DNA from: Crocodylus rhombifer
Lineage: Eukaryota > Chordata > Crocodylia > Crocodylidae
Direction of reading: 5' to 3'
Assembly: GCA_038503035.1 (NCBI GenBank)
Contig: JAVSML010020418.1
Span: 124,001 to 188,000, forward strand
DNA length: 64,000 nucleotides
Positions within the stretch are counted from its first letter, which is position 1. Each line of letters opens with the position of its first letter. Under the pieces are notes generated by a model. It saw only the letters and a program-made list of their open reading frames with translations, searched no databases and was not told the DNA's origin. The translations under genes were made by a program, and so were the position numbers. Of this stretch, positions 1 to 33,600 are shown piece by piece.

Positions 1-293
1 AGAGTTTGTGGTGATTTCTGATGCATGGAAAAGTTTCGAAATGTGCATTTTACAGCTATTTCTGTAACTCGGTGAGCATCTATTATAAGGTGTTCTGTCT
101 CCTACTGTGTAACAGTGTTTTGAGAAGTGGTGCCGTGGAAGTATAAAATACCCAGCAGACTTTTTCTGTGCTATACAAATCTGCATAACAATTTGGAGTT
201 GACTGAAACGGTTTTAAAGGATGCTGAAATCTACAAAACCTGAAGCTGGCAGCACTACTTGGAGGAAAACGGTATAATGTATCTGTCACCTGA

Positions 294-20269
<19,976 letters not shown>

Positions 20270-21690
20270 CTGACATAGTGACCCGTTTTACATAAAGATG
20301 TTTAACTTAATCAATTTTTTTATTGTTTAGAGCAACTGTCTATTTCTGCTGAATATTCACATGAACATACTTGCCGGTGATGGAGGTTTCATACTCTAGA
20401 TTTTGTTTTTGTTTTTTGCTTTTTCTGACTCCAGTGGGGGCAATATATTCCTCTTTTATACACAATTAAAGTGTCCATTGACATGTACAGAGAACTAACA
20501 CTATTTTATGCAAATATTTTTTTGTAGATGAAAAGCATGTACAGTGTTCTGTTGAATAGTTGATTCATCCTTGTAAAAAAAAAAAAAAAAAAAAAAAAAA
20601 TTATTTTGAGCCAGCGGACACTATCAAATGAAATTGGCAGCAGATTTTAGGGAATGAATGTGTGTTGTCTAAAACTAAAAAAGCATGTAACTGTCTGTCT
20701 TCTGCATGGTCATCTGAACTTAATTTGTCATATGGTCAGTCTATTTTTTTTTAATTCATAAGATGGTTTTTCTGCACTGGGCAGAGAGTACTGCTACCTC
20801 AGTATTTTTGGTTTGCCCCCCTCCTGCACCCACCTTTTAGATTCCCGACAGTCTTGTTTACGCCAGTCTCTGTAAGAGGTAAGCCTATTTTTGCTTGTGC
20901 AGAAAACATCATTCCAGGTGCAGCCTGCTGGGTTCTTTCATCCTCTCAACACACGTAGCTTTTTTAAGGTTATTTATTTAAATGTCTAATGTATTTTTAT
21001 TCTAACCCACCTTGTTTAACCAGTGTTGCCCACTTGTGGAGGGAAAGCAGGGGGAGGACAGGAAAGAACTACTTCAGTCTAGCTTAAAGACAAAAACTTT
21101 GAAATGGATGAAGAGAGAGAACTGTCTCATTTTAACTGTAGAAGATGGTTTGAGCTCCATTTTAATACCTTACTTACGTGTGTCAGACTTCGGTTCGGTC
21201 TTTTTAAATCAAAGCTTTTTGTAATGGGGCCTGGAAAAATAACTTGCACTGCATAGTTTGAAATTGGATTTCTTACACTTTTATGAGGGCGCTAAAAAAT
21301 CAGCTAAACATTTTGAGAGTTCTTCTGCTGGCCTGCTATAGCCTGACTTAAACAAGTAACAAGCTCGTGTGTGGTTTTTGTAAAATCTGTAAATAGCACA
21401 TGACCAAATTGAACATATTGTATAGAACTATTTTTATTTTCATGTGGCACTAACCACATTCATTATTGCGATGTGTTAGAGCATGTTTTTCAAAATCAGT
21501 CCTGTACCAACAATGTGCAAGTCATTAACAGTCCTAACTGTGGTGTTTTTCTCCAATGCCTTCCAACATCCATCGACCTAAAGTGAGTATTTCTCTTCCA
21601 TTTCACCATCCCAGTGATAACTTTCTGTAAAATGGCATATGCTGTACACCTACATGTCAAGAATAAATAGTAATTTCCTTCATTCCATGC
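20270..21690 (+). other. ATP2A2: ATP2A2 isoform 2b 3' untranslated region
   Basis: AT-rich sequence follows the stop codon. An AATAAA signal lies at 21662-21667, about 1.4 kb downstream, and an ATTAAA at 20465 is a possible proximal signal. A run of 26 A at 20575-20600 could mislead oligo-dT-primed cDNA. The end point is approximate. Confidence 0.7.
21662..21667 (+). terminator. polyadenylation signal, SERCA2b mRNA
   Basis: AATAAA about 1.39 kb downstream of the 2b stop, followed by TGCTGCGTTTTGTC. It is the first canonical hexamer after that stop. Confidence 0.6.
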
Positions 21691-24600
21691 TGCGTTTTGT
21701 CAAACTCTGCTGTGCTACATTATTATCACCACGTTAGACTCATTCTAGCGTGCGGCTCCAGTTGAAGCAAACGCTTTACGTTCAGAACCGTAACGGTGCT
21801 TTGTACAACAGATCTGGGGGGACTGGCAGTCTCGGTGCTGCAGGTGTTGAGTCTGTGGCAAATCTATCAAATCTTTTTTTGAGACCTCCCTGTTTATGTT
21901 GGTTTGCTGCTTCGGACTGGATGGGCATTTGTGTGAAACGTGCTTGTACTGCTGGGCAGGGGACACTCAGTTCTCAAGCATTCACCCAGTAGGAAATGTG
22001 GAATGCCTTTTGTGGACAGGGTGTCGCCTCCTTTACCCTTCCTGGGTGTTAGTGTTTGCAGTGCAGGTGCCCCCCTGCTCGGGCAATTGTTTGTTCCCAG
22101 TCGGTGGAAATGCCTTCTCCACATGGTGGTGGTGTGAAAAGACAAAGAAACCCCCACTCCTCTTAAACTCTGCCAGACTAGCACTGGGGTCGTGGTGCCT
22201 TTGGAAGCTGGCTGGCAGGTGTTCTCATAGTTTGCACTGCCTTTGAGCCTACTCTTAAAAGCAGCTGGGTCATGCTACTTTTTTTAGCTTCTGTTGAAGC
22301 AGACTGGTACATGAAACAATAAGCTGGATCCTGGCTGGCACAGAGGATAATCTCAAGGGTTGCAGGCTTGCCTAGCTTTAGCTGCAGAAGATGTGTGTTT
22401 CCCCCAGATGTTAAACAAAACAGCTCCCTAAGGAACAGCTTTGTCTGCTGGCCCTCAGCAGAGTGCATTTTAGCAGAGGGGTGCTTTTAGTAAGCATGAA
22501 GTGGCTTGTTTGGGTGTTGAGTCAGGTCCAGGTCCTTGTCACCAGGTAGGCATCTGCAAGACCCCTTTAAGCACCTGAGTTCTGTGTTGACTGTAGTGTA
22601 TTTGGTGTGACTGGAGAAGGACCTCTATACCGAGAAGAACGTCCATCCCAAGAATAAGTGACTTGCAGTTGCACCCTGTGATGGTGCAGCTACAGAATGG
22701 CCTCCTCAGTGTTCAGCCAGCGAGGAGGTCTTGTTCCTCAGAATACGAGATCAGTGTCTGCAGCAGGGCATGTTCTCTGCACTGGGCACTGACGGCATCA
22801 TGTCATGCAAGCCTCTCTTGTACCCTGTGGACTAAGACTAAATTTGATCAAATCAATTTGCTGCAATGCCATTGGGTTCTGGGAACACTGGACTGAGGGC
22901 TCTGTGCCCACGGGCAGCTGAGGGCACTACCACCTCGAGAAATGGAGCCCCCCGATCCTGGAATATGGGGTGCAGGCAGACTCCGGCATTGCAGTGGAAG
23001 ACAAAGGCTTTTGGTTACAAGGGTAACTTCTGGGCAACCTGCTATATCAGCTCTTGCTGGCTGCAGTTTCTTTTCCACCTACACTGGAGACCATGTGCCT
23101 TGCTTTTACAAGCTTGTACTGACAGTCTAGCAACTTGTCAGCAGCCACTTAAATGTCAGCTGGGTTTAGTTTCACATCCCAGCTCAGCATCCTAGACCTA
23201 GGTGTTCACACTAAACGCTTAATGATTGAGCACTAGGTAGTTTGGGCTCCACAAATGCCTGGAAAGGCTCTGTGTGGTCAGTGGGTGTGGGGTGGGTTTT
23301 TTTAAAGCTTCTGTCTCAAGCTAAGTTGTGCACCATATTAAAAGTGTGCTCCAGTGCCCTGGCTGTAATTGCAGAAGCAGCATGCAACCCTGCTGCTGCA
23401 AGGAGAGGTAGACCTGGGCTGTTGGAGAGGAGCCTAGGAGATCCAGTGTGTCTGGAGCCATCTGGGCAATTGCACTGCTTTTGAAGGCCTTATCTAAACC
23501 TGGAGCACTGTCTGCCTGAACTGCACTTGCTCAGCAACTGGTAGTACAGCAGCTGCCTTTGAAATAGATGGGAGTGTCTGCAAGTGCCTCAAGGAATGAG
23601 TCTACAAAGTACAGCAAACCTTTACCCTTCCCTGTGCTAAAAGATGTTGCCACAGGAATGGAATCGATCCTCTCCAGGGTGTATTTCACTCTTCTCTGGA
23701 GTGAAGCAGTTTGAGCAGGTGCCTAGAAAGCTGCTATCTGTTGTACATGTGTTGCACAGTGGCTGAGTCTTGGGTTTGAAGACATGGACTTTTGAGCAGC
23801 CTTTCACTGGACTAAGGTGGGACAGCTCTCAGACACTTAACAGAGTAGGGCAATGTCACCAAAACAGCTCCCTCCACTTGGCATCAGGGAACTGAGAGAA
23901 CTTGGGTAACCAAACTGTTCTTCTTCAACTGGTGTAAGTTGTGAATTTTTTTTTTTCCCCCCTCTCTAGCTGATGGACAATTGACAGGTCCCCTAGGCAA
24001 AATGCAGCAGTTCGTCACAGGTTAAAAGCAAAATTTCTTGCCAAAACTTGTATTAGTAGAAGAAACCCCTCTTCCATTCCTAGCCCAATGTCTGACTGCT
24101 CCAAAGGACAGCAGCACCAGGCTCGTCTCCACCTACAGATTTTGAAGGGAGAGAGCCGGTGTCTCTCTGTAGAAAATGTGTTTGCATTCTGTATTATTGA
24201 AGCTTAGTAGCTGTGATGCAGGCAGCAGAGCAGAAATATGTCGTGCCTCTGAAGAGTTCACTTGTGAGGGATCCAGTTAGCCTAATGGCCGTGTGGACAT
24301 CTTATGTGACCCTGTGGACACAGCGTGTCTGTTATGAGGCTTGCGCGTCCCCCTGCCTTATTCAACGCCACCATTTCTTCAAACAGTTTTATGCCTTCCA
24401 GTTCTGTGTGTTTTCTTTCACCCTTCAGTGAGCTTTCTGTTGTCTGCTCCTCCACTCTGGGTTTCTTAATGCATTCCCTTGGCAGCCTTTTCCCTGTGAT
24501 CCCTGGCAGGCGAGAACCACAAGGGGTTTGTGTCACGCCAGGCTGAGAGACAGCTAGATGAGACGCCTCTGTCTAAAGCTTCTGCTGGAAGCCAGCCATC

Positions 24601-24845
24601 AGTTGATGCTTTCACACTGACAGCAGCTCCTTCTAGGAGAGCATACTCACGCCTGGCAAATCCTACTGTGTGCTGTTAGCTGGGGGGGCATCTGTCCCTG
24701 TGCAGATGTCGGACATCTAGTTGGGGCTTCTCTACCTCCTTCAGGTGGTCCCAAGCCACTGGTTCCTCTTGACAAAGAATCTGAGAGTCAAAGAACTGCT
24801 CGAAATATATGTAAATGGAGTCTCCTTTTTGCCTATACGACTACA

Positions 24846-24855
24846 CTATAAATAG
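24846..24855 (+). promoter_or_regulatory. MEF2-consensus site
   Basis: CTATAAATAG fits the muscle-factor MEF2 consensus YTAWWWWTAR exactly. It lies in the intron between the 2b and 2a terminal exons. A second match, CTATTTATAA, is at 26479-26488 in the 2a UTR. Function is inferred only; ten-base matches also occur by chance. Confidence 0.3.
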
Positions 24856-25983
24856 TGTCTGCTGATTTACTCTGAATAGCCCTCCAGGAGACAGTCTGAA
24901 AGGTGCGGTAATTCCATTCTGTCCCAGCGTTACAAGGCTAATGTGTGAGGGGAGGCTGTTTCATAAACACCTACTGGTAAGAAAATGAGCTTTTCATCTG
25001 TGATGATAAAATGCAGTACAGCAGTGCTAGCTGCTTCTGAGAACAGCTGCCAAGTGGAATGTAATGGCAAGCAGCTCAAACAGGAGAGATGGTGGAATTT
25101 GCAGAGATGGGAGGGAAGGAGGTAAAATGGATTTTGCACCTGTCTTGTTTTACCTTTTACGCACTTCTAACCATTAATTGTTTCCCTAATCTCTGCTAAT
25201 CACATATCTTAATGACATTAATATTACGCATACTCTGAACTCTTGGACCCTATAAATCATAGGCTCTGCTGTGAAGGGCAGTATTTACAGAGCAGTCCAA
25301 CTAGGGAAGCAGAGCATGTTTACCTTCAAAGACGGGGATAAAGTCCACGGTGCATTTCAGGGTAAAGTACAACAGTAGCTTCATGATGTTGTACTTCACG
25401 CCTCACACAAGCTTCAGGTGTACCATGACTTCTTTCCTACCTTGCTTCCCAGAATTGGCTGCATAACCGGGATGATTAAAGGGACATGTATTAGGTCTGC
25501 TTTGAGCCAAAATTTGAGGGTTTAGTTTTTGCCAAATTAAACCTGCAAACAGACTTAAAAAATAGCCACTGAAATTCTTTCCAGGAAATTTCTGTAGTGG
25601 TTTGTTTTGTTTTTCAAACAACAACCAGGCCCTAAGGTAGTGTATCATACCTGGGAGGGAAACTCATCTAGCAAATGAAACCAGACCTGGTCTCTCTGCT
25701 TGGGCTGGACACTGAAATACTAAAAGGCAACTTTAAAATTCTTTTGCCTTCTAATATTTGAGATGAAATCCTGTCCCCATGGAGATGGGTGGGAGCTCTG
25801 ATTATTGGCTTTCACAATGGTGTCAGAAACTAAACCTAAGACCGTGTCCTTTCAATGAAATCAGCAGCCTGATATCAAACTTAACCTTCTTTCTTCTATC
25901 ACTATTGATCTGGCAGAGTCCTGCTTTTATAATGACAGACCATTCGTGCTCTCATTAACTCTTCTCTTTTCTTTCCTTTTCAG

Positions 25984-25997
25984 CAATGCTGGAGTAA
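25984..25997 (+). CDS. ATP2A2: ATP2A2 exon 21: SERCA2a (muscle-type) C-terminal tail
   Basis: A strong polypyrimidine tract and cag acceptor (25981-25983) precede CA ATG CTG GAG TAA. Joined to the G at 20120, this gives ...LEP-A-M-L-E-stop, a 997-residue protein. Mammalian SERCA2a ends in AILE, so this copy differs by Ile to Met. The intron is 5.86 kb. Use of this exon in heart and slow muscle is known for the family; the sequence shows only that the splice is possible. Confidence 0.92.
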
Positions 25998-26363
25998 TCG
26001 CTTCCTAAACAATTTTGCAGACATGTAAGGTTGTTTTGTTGCGTGCATGTGTTTTTAGCAACACATCTACCAAACCTGCTGCATGTGTCATGTAAAAAAA
26101 AAAAAAAAAAGAAACCCCCCTTTGCTTCCCCTCAACCGAAACTCATTGTATACTTTGTGGAATAAGTGTGTGGTACCATTAGGGCTTCAGTTATACAAAT
26201 GTACAAATGTGCAATATAGCTCAGCGAATCAAACTCTCCAGAGAAGTTTGGGTTCTTTGCTGCATGGAAGAGAACTTTTTTTTTTTTTTTTTTTGTTCTT
26301 AAACCAAAAGTTGAGGAGCTGTCAGCCAAGTTTCCATATTTCTCTGTGTAAGATGTCATAGTT

Positions 26364-26369
26364 AATAAA
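26364..26369 (+). terminator. proximal polyadenylation signal, SERCA2a mRNA
   Basis: AATAAA about 370 bp after the 2a stop codon. A weaker candidate than the distal site because less GT-rich sequence follows it. Confidence 0.4.
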
Positions 26370-26813
26370 ATGTACAATATCAAACTAATGCATGCCTTCA
26401 GTTGTAAGTAGCCAAATCTTTCTGTATTGTATCATCTAAGCGTACTACTTTATAAACAGCTCTGTACAATATGCTATACTATTTATAAATTCATTGAAAA
26501 AAAGACTACAGATGTTGAATGTGTAAACTGTAAACCCCCAGGTCATAACTTCCAATTTTTTTTTTAATTTTATTTTTGTGTGTGCAAACCAACTTATTTT
26601 GCACTGTAATGTAACTTATTTAATTCAATCTAAAGAAGTAGACAGATGTTGGTGCAATACAACTATTGTGATGCATTTATCTAAAGCAGCAAACAACTCG
26701 GCCAGTTATCACAACTGCATGGGTGACTGCCCTCCAGAAGCTGTAAATAAGATCAAGTGTCTATTGAAATACTGACAGTAATAAGCATCACACCTAATTC
26801 CTTGTTTTGGGTA

Positions 26814-26819
26814 AATAAA
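26814..26819 (+). terminator. distal polyadenylation signal, SERCA2a mRNA
   Basis: AATAAA followed within 20-50 bp by GTGTTATTTG and TTTGTTTTCT, the usual downstream GU/U-rich context. Confidence 0.65.
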
Positions 26820-29311
26820 TTGATTCTACAATACACACCTGGCGTGTTATTTGATGCACTTTGTTTTCTACAGGTACTTGCGTACATACGTTGGCATTCT
26901 CTTATATTAATGCCAGGATGACACTTACTAGCATCAGCAGCATTGCAATCTTTCCTACTAGAACTATGCAGATGCCAGCTGCTCTTCCTGCAGTATTGAC
27001 CTCCTCGCTGGTGTGATTTTTTTTTTTTTTTTTTTTCCCTCTGTCCAGGGGCTTGTGTGCATTTTAAGGGACACTGTCAAGTACTTTGATCACTTAATTT
27101 TTTTTAAATGCTCCATTGTTTGTAAAAACCCTCCAGAAACCTTAATAAACACATTCTTTCCCAATGACACTTCCATTTTTTGGTTCTCTATTTTGTAAGT
27201 AAAGATAGCCCCCTCCCAACTCCTGTAGCCACTAAATCCCCACCTCCCTGGGGAGCCTGGCCCAAAGGCACCTGCTGTACTTGCCACTGGATGAGTGCTC
27301 AAGTTGTCCTACAGGTCAGGCACAGTTGGCCAACACCTCTGGTTCTCAAGTGACCCTGAGGGTATGAGCAGTACAGCCATTCACTCTGTCAACAGATTTG
27401 AAGTAGGTAGGTAAGCTTCCTAACCCTTATGAGATAAGGAGGCCAGAGAAACTGCAAAGGGCAGATGAATGAGGCATAATAAATCATCTAAGAGCTGTGA
27501 GTTCTAACCTGTCTTATCTTCTTGAGCCTAACTGTCACTTGTTTCCTGCAAAGGTAAGTGGGACAGAAAGGATCATCTATGAGTCCCTATAACTAAACAA
27601 GGGGATGATCACTTAAATCCCAGCTGCAGACTTTAGGCTGAAAGGAGAGAGGTTTGTAGGGAGCTGGGGAGTTAAGTGCCCTAAGAAAGGAGATGAGATT
27701 GGAAGTGGAGTCAGGTGATTACAGCACAAGATCTAAGTCCACCACCACACTGGGCAATTGTGTGTAAGAGCCAAGCCTGTAGTTCTGGTTTTGGGCAAAA
27801 ATCAGTCATGGGAAGAAGCCCCTCCATGAATGGGGCTCTAATCACATACCCCCTCTGGGATTTGCTGCTGTCAGGTGTGCTTGTGGGGCTGGCTGGACAT
27901 GTGGTACCTGCTGTGCACTGGGGGCAGATGCTGTTGGGAGTGAACTGAGCCTAGCTCGACAGATTCATGCAGGCTGCTGCTGAGATGCACGGCAGGGTCC
28001 AGCTCTTCTGCTGATCCCACCCTGCCCCCACCAGTCAGAGCTAGAATGCAAGACTGTGACTGTTACCAGGCCAACGAGCTGAGCAGCATGGGAGCAACCA
28101 GGGGACAGCTGCCGAAGGGCTACAGATTTCTGATACCAACGTCAATGTATGCTGCTCCCCCCTAAACTGCCTCCTGCCTCAGTCTTGCCAGTGCCTCGCC
28201 CCCAGGCACAAGGATAAACAAAGTGAAGCATGGGCCCAACTGATACAGATCGCCCACACGCAGCCCCGGAGCCTGAACCAGGGCACCAGCCAATTATACA
28301 TGCTGAAAACACTCCTGGGTCCCCTCGCACACGACCATAGTAGGAAATGAGTCTGCAAGGCTGTGGAGGGACAGGCCTGTTTCCAGGCCAGTGAAGCACT
28401 TCCCCAAGCTCTGAAGTTAGAACATCACGACTCCATCCATCCCTCAGCTCCTTCTAGTGCTGACTGCCGGTTTTCCCTCCCTCTCAGATTAATTTTGGAG
28501 CAGTGCAGAGCACTGCTACCTACCTAATAAGCTGCCTGACAGGTGAAGAGTCCTTGGGGCTTTACACACCAGGAACCTATAACTAAATGGTCGAGGATCA
28601 GGCCAGGCTGAGGCAAGCAGGTCTTCTGAATTATGCTAACTTCACTCCTGTGTGTCCTTCCCACCCATAGTTACCCCTGTCCCTCTGCTGCAATCCTACC
28701 AGCTTCCTGTTCCTGAGAGACATGTGGAGAAGCTGGTCTGTGACAGATGTAACTGGGATGTGATGTGCATTTCTTGATGCCTGGTCTCCAGCTAGCAGGT
28801 GCAAGCAAGGCTGGGGTTGTCAGCCAGGTGCCAGTATTGTAGCAGACAGCATTTAGCCTATGGAAAGAAAGCCTCATGCACAAGATGCTGTTTGGGACTT
28901 GCATGGCTCCCATTACAGCGCGTCACAGTCCAAAGCTTATTGTGACATTTCTAGCCACCTGCTGCAGACTGGAAAGCTTCAGTCACCCCCAACACTTAGT
29001 GCATGCACGACACAAAAAGCATGGCTGACTCACCAGTTACTAACAGTACGTCCCACATGGGCCCCTGCAGAGGTAATGACCTACAAGCCACATTACTGAA
29101 AGCCTCGCAGAGGTTTGGCAGCTTTAAGGGCACTGGCACAGGGGAACTGAGCTAAACTCATCTACAGTGTCCTCTCCCTGCCCCACACTTGGTTACACGA
29201 GTCACATGGACAAGAGCAGGAGCCATTTGGGACCAAGAATTCTATAAGGGGGGGGCTGCAGTGTAGAGGTATCATGGCAGCACTCCTGTGCATCTCAGCA
29301 GCGCAAACCAG

Positions 29312-29600
29312 GCAAGCTGGAAGGGCCCTCAGGGGTGGGAAGGATCACCCAGTCCACTCTCCTGCTTGAGGCAGGCTTGACCCTGTCCAAGCCATGCCAC
29401 ACAGTGCTTTTTTGACCCAGCCCTAAACTACACAATCAGTTCTTCCATAACAACAAGGCCCTTTGCCCAATGGTACCAAGAACGCCTTAGCCTGCCCCAG
29501 GTAAAGCGGAGGGATGAGCTGGCAGTGGCCCACTGCCGTGAGGCTCAAGACAACACGCTTGAGAGCCCCAGTAGGCCATGCACTCCCCCTGCCAGCTACA
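29312..29600 (-). mobile_element. CR1-type LINE fragment
   Basis: GGAAGGGCCCTCAGGGGTGG, CACCCAGTCCACTCTCCTGC and TTGAGGCAGGCTTGACCCTG resemble the reverse strand of a CR1 3' region. It is diverged, so the boundaries are approximate. Confidence 0.5.
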
Positions 29601-30419
29601 GAGGAAGGCAGAATCTCCTGCCCCCTTCCATACCAATCTGACCATGGCGGGTAAAATCCTGCCTGCACCCAAATACGGTGCTCAGTCAGACCTTTTCACC
29701 AGGGGCCTCCAGGTCTGAGGCCTGCAGGCGCACTGGTACAGCCCTCGCTATAGCCAACATCCAGTGCTGTGCAAACAAACCCAACTCTCCCACCCTGTCC
29801 CAACAGATCCCCATGCTACTGCGGCAAGGAGCAGGATGACAAGCCTGTTGCCCCTTGGCTGTGTTTATGGGAGGTGAGGGTTAGAGTGGCTGCCTCAGGC
29901 CTCATCATGGGGGACACAGCCAGGCTGGGGAAGAATAGGGGGGTAGTAGCACCCAATGGGGTGTTTTGCTGTCTAAGAGCCCTACCCACGGTGCTGGTGA
30001 GGCTGCGTAAACTGTCCCCCTGCACTGCCAAAGGCACTCAGAGAAACACTGCTGTGCCAGGCCCACCCTGCTGGTAGCTCACACACCTCCCCGTTGCTTT
30101 GCGGAACAGATTCACCCACCTCAGCACTGGCTGCCATGGTATTTAAGCTCCAAACAATGATGCAGAGATTTATGCCTGGTGCTGGTTCAGTCACAGTGCT
30201 GTCCTCAGGCGACATCGGCAGGGACACGGCCGTGTTTTCAAAGCTGGCAACCCATCGCTCAGAGCAGAGGGTATGCGCGGGAGGCTGTATATGGCGCTGT
30301 CGATAATGGGATGGCAGCAACACAGGAGGTGCCAAGCCTGCAGCCTGGTGCTGAGCCTCACAGTTACCTCATAAAGCAGGGCAACACTGCCCTCTATTTC
30401 ATGCCCTCCCCCTCCTCAC

Positions 30420-30617
30420 GGTTTCATAATTGGTAGAGGCGGAAGGGACTTGAGCAGATCATCAAGTCTGACCCCCTGCCATGGCAGGAAAAAGTATTGG
30501 GGTCAAATGACCCCCAGGGTAGGAGCCAGCACCACTTCACTTGGAAGTTGGTTCCAGATCCTAGCTGCCCTGACAGTGAAGTAGCGCCTCCTGATGTCTA
30601 ATCTGACTCTACCCTCT
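30420..30617 (-). mobile_element. CR1-type LINE 3' end
   Basis: The reverse-strand CR1 signature begins at TTTCATAATTGG and continues GGCGGAAGGGACTTGAGC, ATCATCAAGTCTGACCCC, AGGGTAGGAGCCAGCACCAC and GTGAAGTAGCGCCTCCTGAT. It is more diverged than the copy at 50.1 kb. Confidence 0.8.
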
Positions 30618-33600
30618 GGAGGCATGCACTGCCAGACCAGGATCAGTGGCCTGGCTGCACCACCAGGGAGCGATGAGAAAGGTGGGAACCTTGGCCAGCT
30701 TACAGCCAGACTCTGCAGGGGGACACGAATGTGACACAGGCAGCTTGCCTCAAATCCACCAGCCTGAGCAGCCCCTTAGGCAACTGCCACCCATGCTGCA
30801 GAGGGCTGGGTTCTCTCACAGCAGCTTGGGTTAAACAAAAACCATCCAACTCTCACCTCTGCCCTACTATTTGCTGGGGGTGCCAGTCTGAGACCCCGAG
30901 CAGATGGAGCTGCCTTCCTGCAGCTCAGTGGAGGGGGCTGAAGGGTGGGACTTTCATGCATCCTGACTTCGGGCCCCTCCCTCAGGCCACTGGCTGCCCA
31001 AGGTTCTCCTTTGCAGCTCCCTTTGTGCTGCAGCTCTCCCACCCCATACCTCAAGCAGAGATCTGAATCCTGAACTGCCTCCCAAACCACCCATGAAGAA
31101 GCGAGGTGCTACTGTGCCCTAGTCTGTCACTGGGTCTAGCCCTAAATCCTCTCCTGTAGTCTACAGAACAACCTGGCTTCTCCACAGGCCCCAGGAAGGT
31201 GTTCCCAAATTATGACAACCTGGCACAGAGCTCTGTGGGCCCCATACTGCCCTCAGCAAAGGCACTGCTAGGCTGTTTTGAACAGGGCTGATTGTGGAGG
31301 CACCCCCACACGCCCAGGCAAAGCATTGGAGACTGGTTGCCTGTGCAAGGGAATGGTTCATTTAACATTGTGGCTTCATGCCCAGGAACTTGGTCTCCAA
31401 CACATAGCCAAGAATTCCAGTAGCTGCAAGTGAAGTTAGTCGTTGTAAATGTCTCTGCCCTACCTAGGGCCACATGATGGATGATGCACCTTCCCATAGA
31501 GAAAAGCTTCTCTGAATTTATGGGCTAGACTGTAAATTACAGGGCAGAAATGAGGTCACAAAGTTCACTCTGCTTCCTGCAGCCCCTTTGGGGCTATGAA
31601 AGCCCAGCTGCAGCGCTGGGGAAGGGACCCACATTCCCTCTGGCCTTCTGTGATAGCTCCAGTCTACAGCAAGGAAGGCCAAAAGAGCTACAGCTGCTAT
31701 AGACCAGTTAGATCATTCTCTAACTAGGGCAGCAGCAAAGCTGCCGATTTCAACAAGCCTCCAAGTGTTAGCAAGGTAGCCACTACAGCAGGCTGGATAT
31801 GGAGGCCTGTACAGGTAACAAAGTCAGCATGAGAACAGACCTTAGTCATTACAGCCGCACGGACTGAGGGCTAGCCACACCACATGCAGCATGGCAGTGA
31901 AGGTAGTCACTGTGGAACTGGGACCTTGTCAAGGTCTGCAGGGCAAAAAAGGAACCACTGTAGCAGTGAGTGCTTGCAGGATAGAACGCCCTGTGAAGCC
32001 CATCCATCTCCAGAAGTGCGTAGGCTGCAACTTGCACAGACCAGCCCAAGGAAGACAGTTTGCAGACAGCTTTCCCTTGCTCTACTGATGTCACCATGCT
32101 GGAGTTTACAAGAAAACTACTTAGGTTTCCAACAAGATGGAGCCAAGTTACCAGCTTCAACTCATCAGCTAATGCGAGGTGTTAAGGAAAAATACAACTG
32201 GCTATACGCTGAATTCAGGAAGAAAACCAAACACAAACTATGTTGCAGAGTTCACAGGAGAAGGCGGCACCTTGATGGGCAGCATGGCTCTGTTCAGGGC
32301 AATGTGCTGCACCTCCAGTCACAAAGGAACAGAACCTTTGTTCTGCCAGTAGCAGCCCAGTTTCTCAAATCAGCTGCCAAAGCAAGCATCTCATTTCTGC
32401 CAACCATTAAGCTCTTCCCAGTCTTGGGATTACAGCCAGGAGGCAGTCCAAGTTTCTGAACCCCAGCTCACTAGGCAGAGCAGTGTGCTGCTGCCACTAC
32501 CCAGTCACACCACTTTGATGTAACTGGACTTCTTGTTCTGTGTAACTATTTTAACATTCAGGTCAAGTCCGCATCTCAGGACAGGCCATTTCCATCCCTC
32601 CTCCCCCCCTTGTTTTGGTAGACACATTCTAAAGGGGCCCAGAATACAGCTGACGAGCTGTGCAAGAGAGTTTAAGTAGAAGTCTCAAAACACAAGGTCA
32701 TCACTTCCTTTCATGCCACAAACAGACCAACCCTTCTCCAAGCAGAAGAGCTGCAACAGAAGATTCGGCAGACAGCATCAGGATTCCTTTGTCTGCACTA
32801 CAAGTTCTATGGTCTGTGACAGAGCAGACATTTGTGGAGCACAAAGCCATTTTTAACTCCATCTATGATGTACAGCTGGAGCAGTAGCAGAGTATGTTCA
32901 GAACTGGCTGGGTTCTCTCAAATTGGGTCTGACAGGGTGAAAGGAGATGGGATTTTGGCTTCCTAGCCTGTTCAGCCTTTGACCTCTCTCACCAGGTTGC
33001 TCCAAGCCAAGGCGCAGTGTTAATGGAGGATTTTACAGTGTAAACAACTGTCAGTGACTAATCCCAGCAAAAAATTCCAATGCTCATTCCAGGTGGAACA
33101 CAACACAGCCATTAACATAAGGCTAAGTGGCACAAGTGAGGCTCAGTACATCAAGTCCAAGTGAATGGACTGCTTACCGGATCTGTGTCCTATTGTTAGC
33201 AGGTTTGCTGATAAGGGGCAGAGGGGCCTCAGTCAAATACAGTTCAACCCATTCCAAATGCTTCAGCAAGCCAGAGATCTCTGCTGGCAACCCAAATGAC
33301 TCCCACGCATGCAGTCCATGAGCAGACACAAGAAACACTCATCCACTTCCCACACACTTGCCACAAAGCCCTCTCCCTTCTGTACACATCCCAACTCCCA
33401 CTTCCTCTGTAGTAGCAGTGGTTGGACCACTGTAGCTTGAATCAGGTTTAGGCACAAAATGGCACCAATGTAACTATAGGTGCATTAACAAACATACACT
33501 GTTATACCTGGCTCACAGCTGCTCAGCCTGTGCTAGTAAATCTACTTCAGGTTTCAACACAAGCTAGGTTTAACCCAGCTAACTGTTCACACTCAAGTCT

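Larger units (their letters stand above)
25998..26836 (+). other. ATP2A2: ATP2A2 isoform 2a 3' untranslated region
   Basis: An AT-rich terminal exon with AATAAA signals at 26364-26369 and 26814-26819. The latter is followed by a GT-rich downstream element, so the distal end is probably near 26836. A(19) and T(18) tracts occur at about 26094 and 26277. Confidence 0.72.

Noticed and set aside
20575..20600. Run of 26 A as a possible processed-pseudogene tail
   Set aside because: It lies in the continuous SERCA2b 3' UTR, with no inserted cDNA or target duplication beside it.
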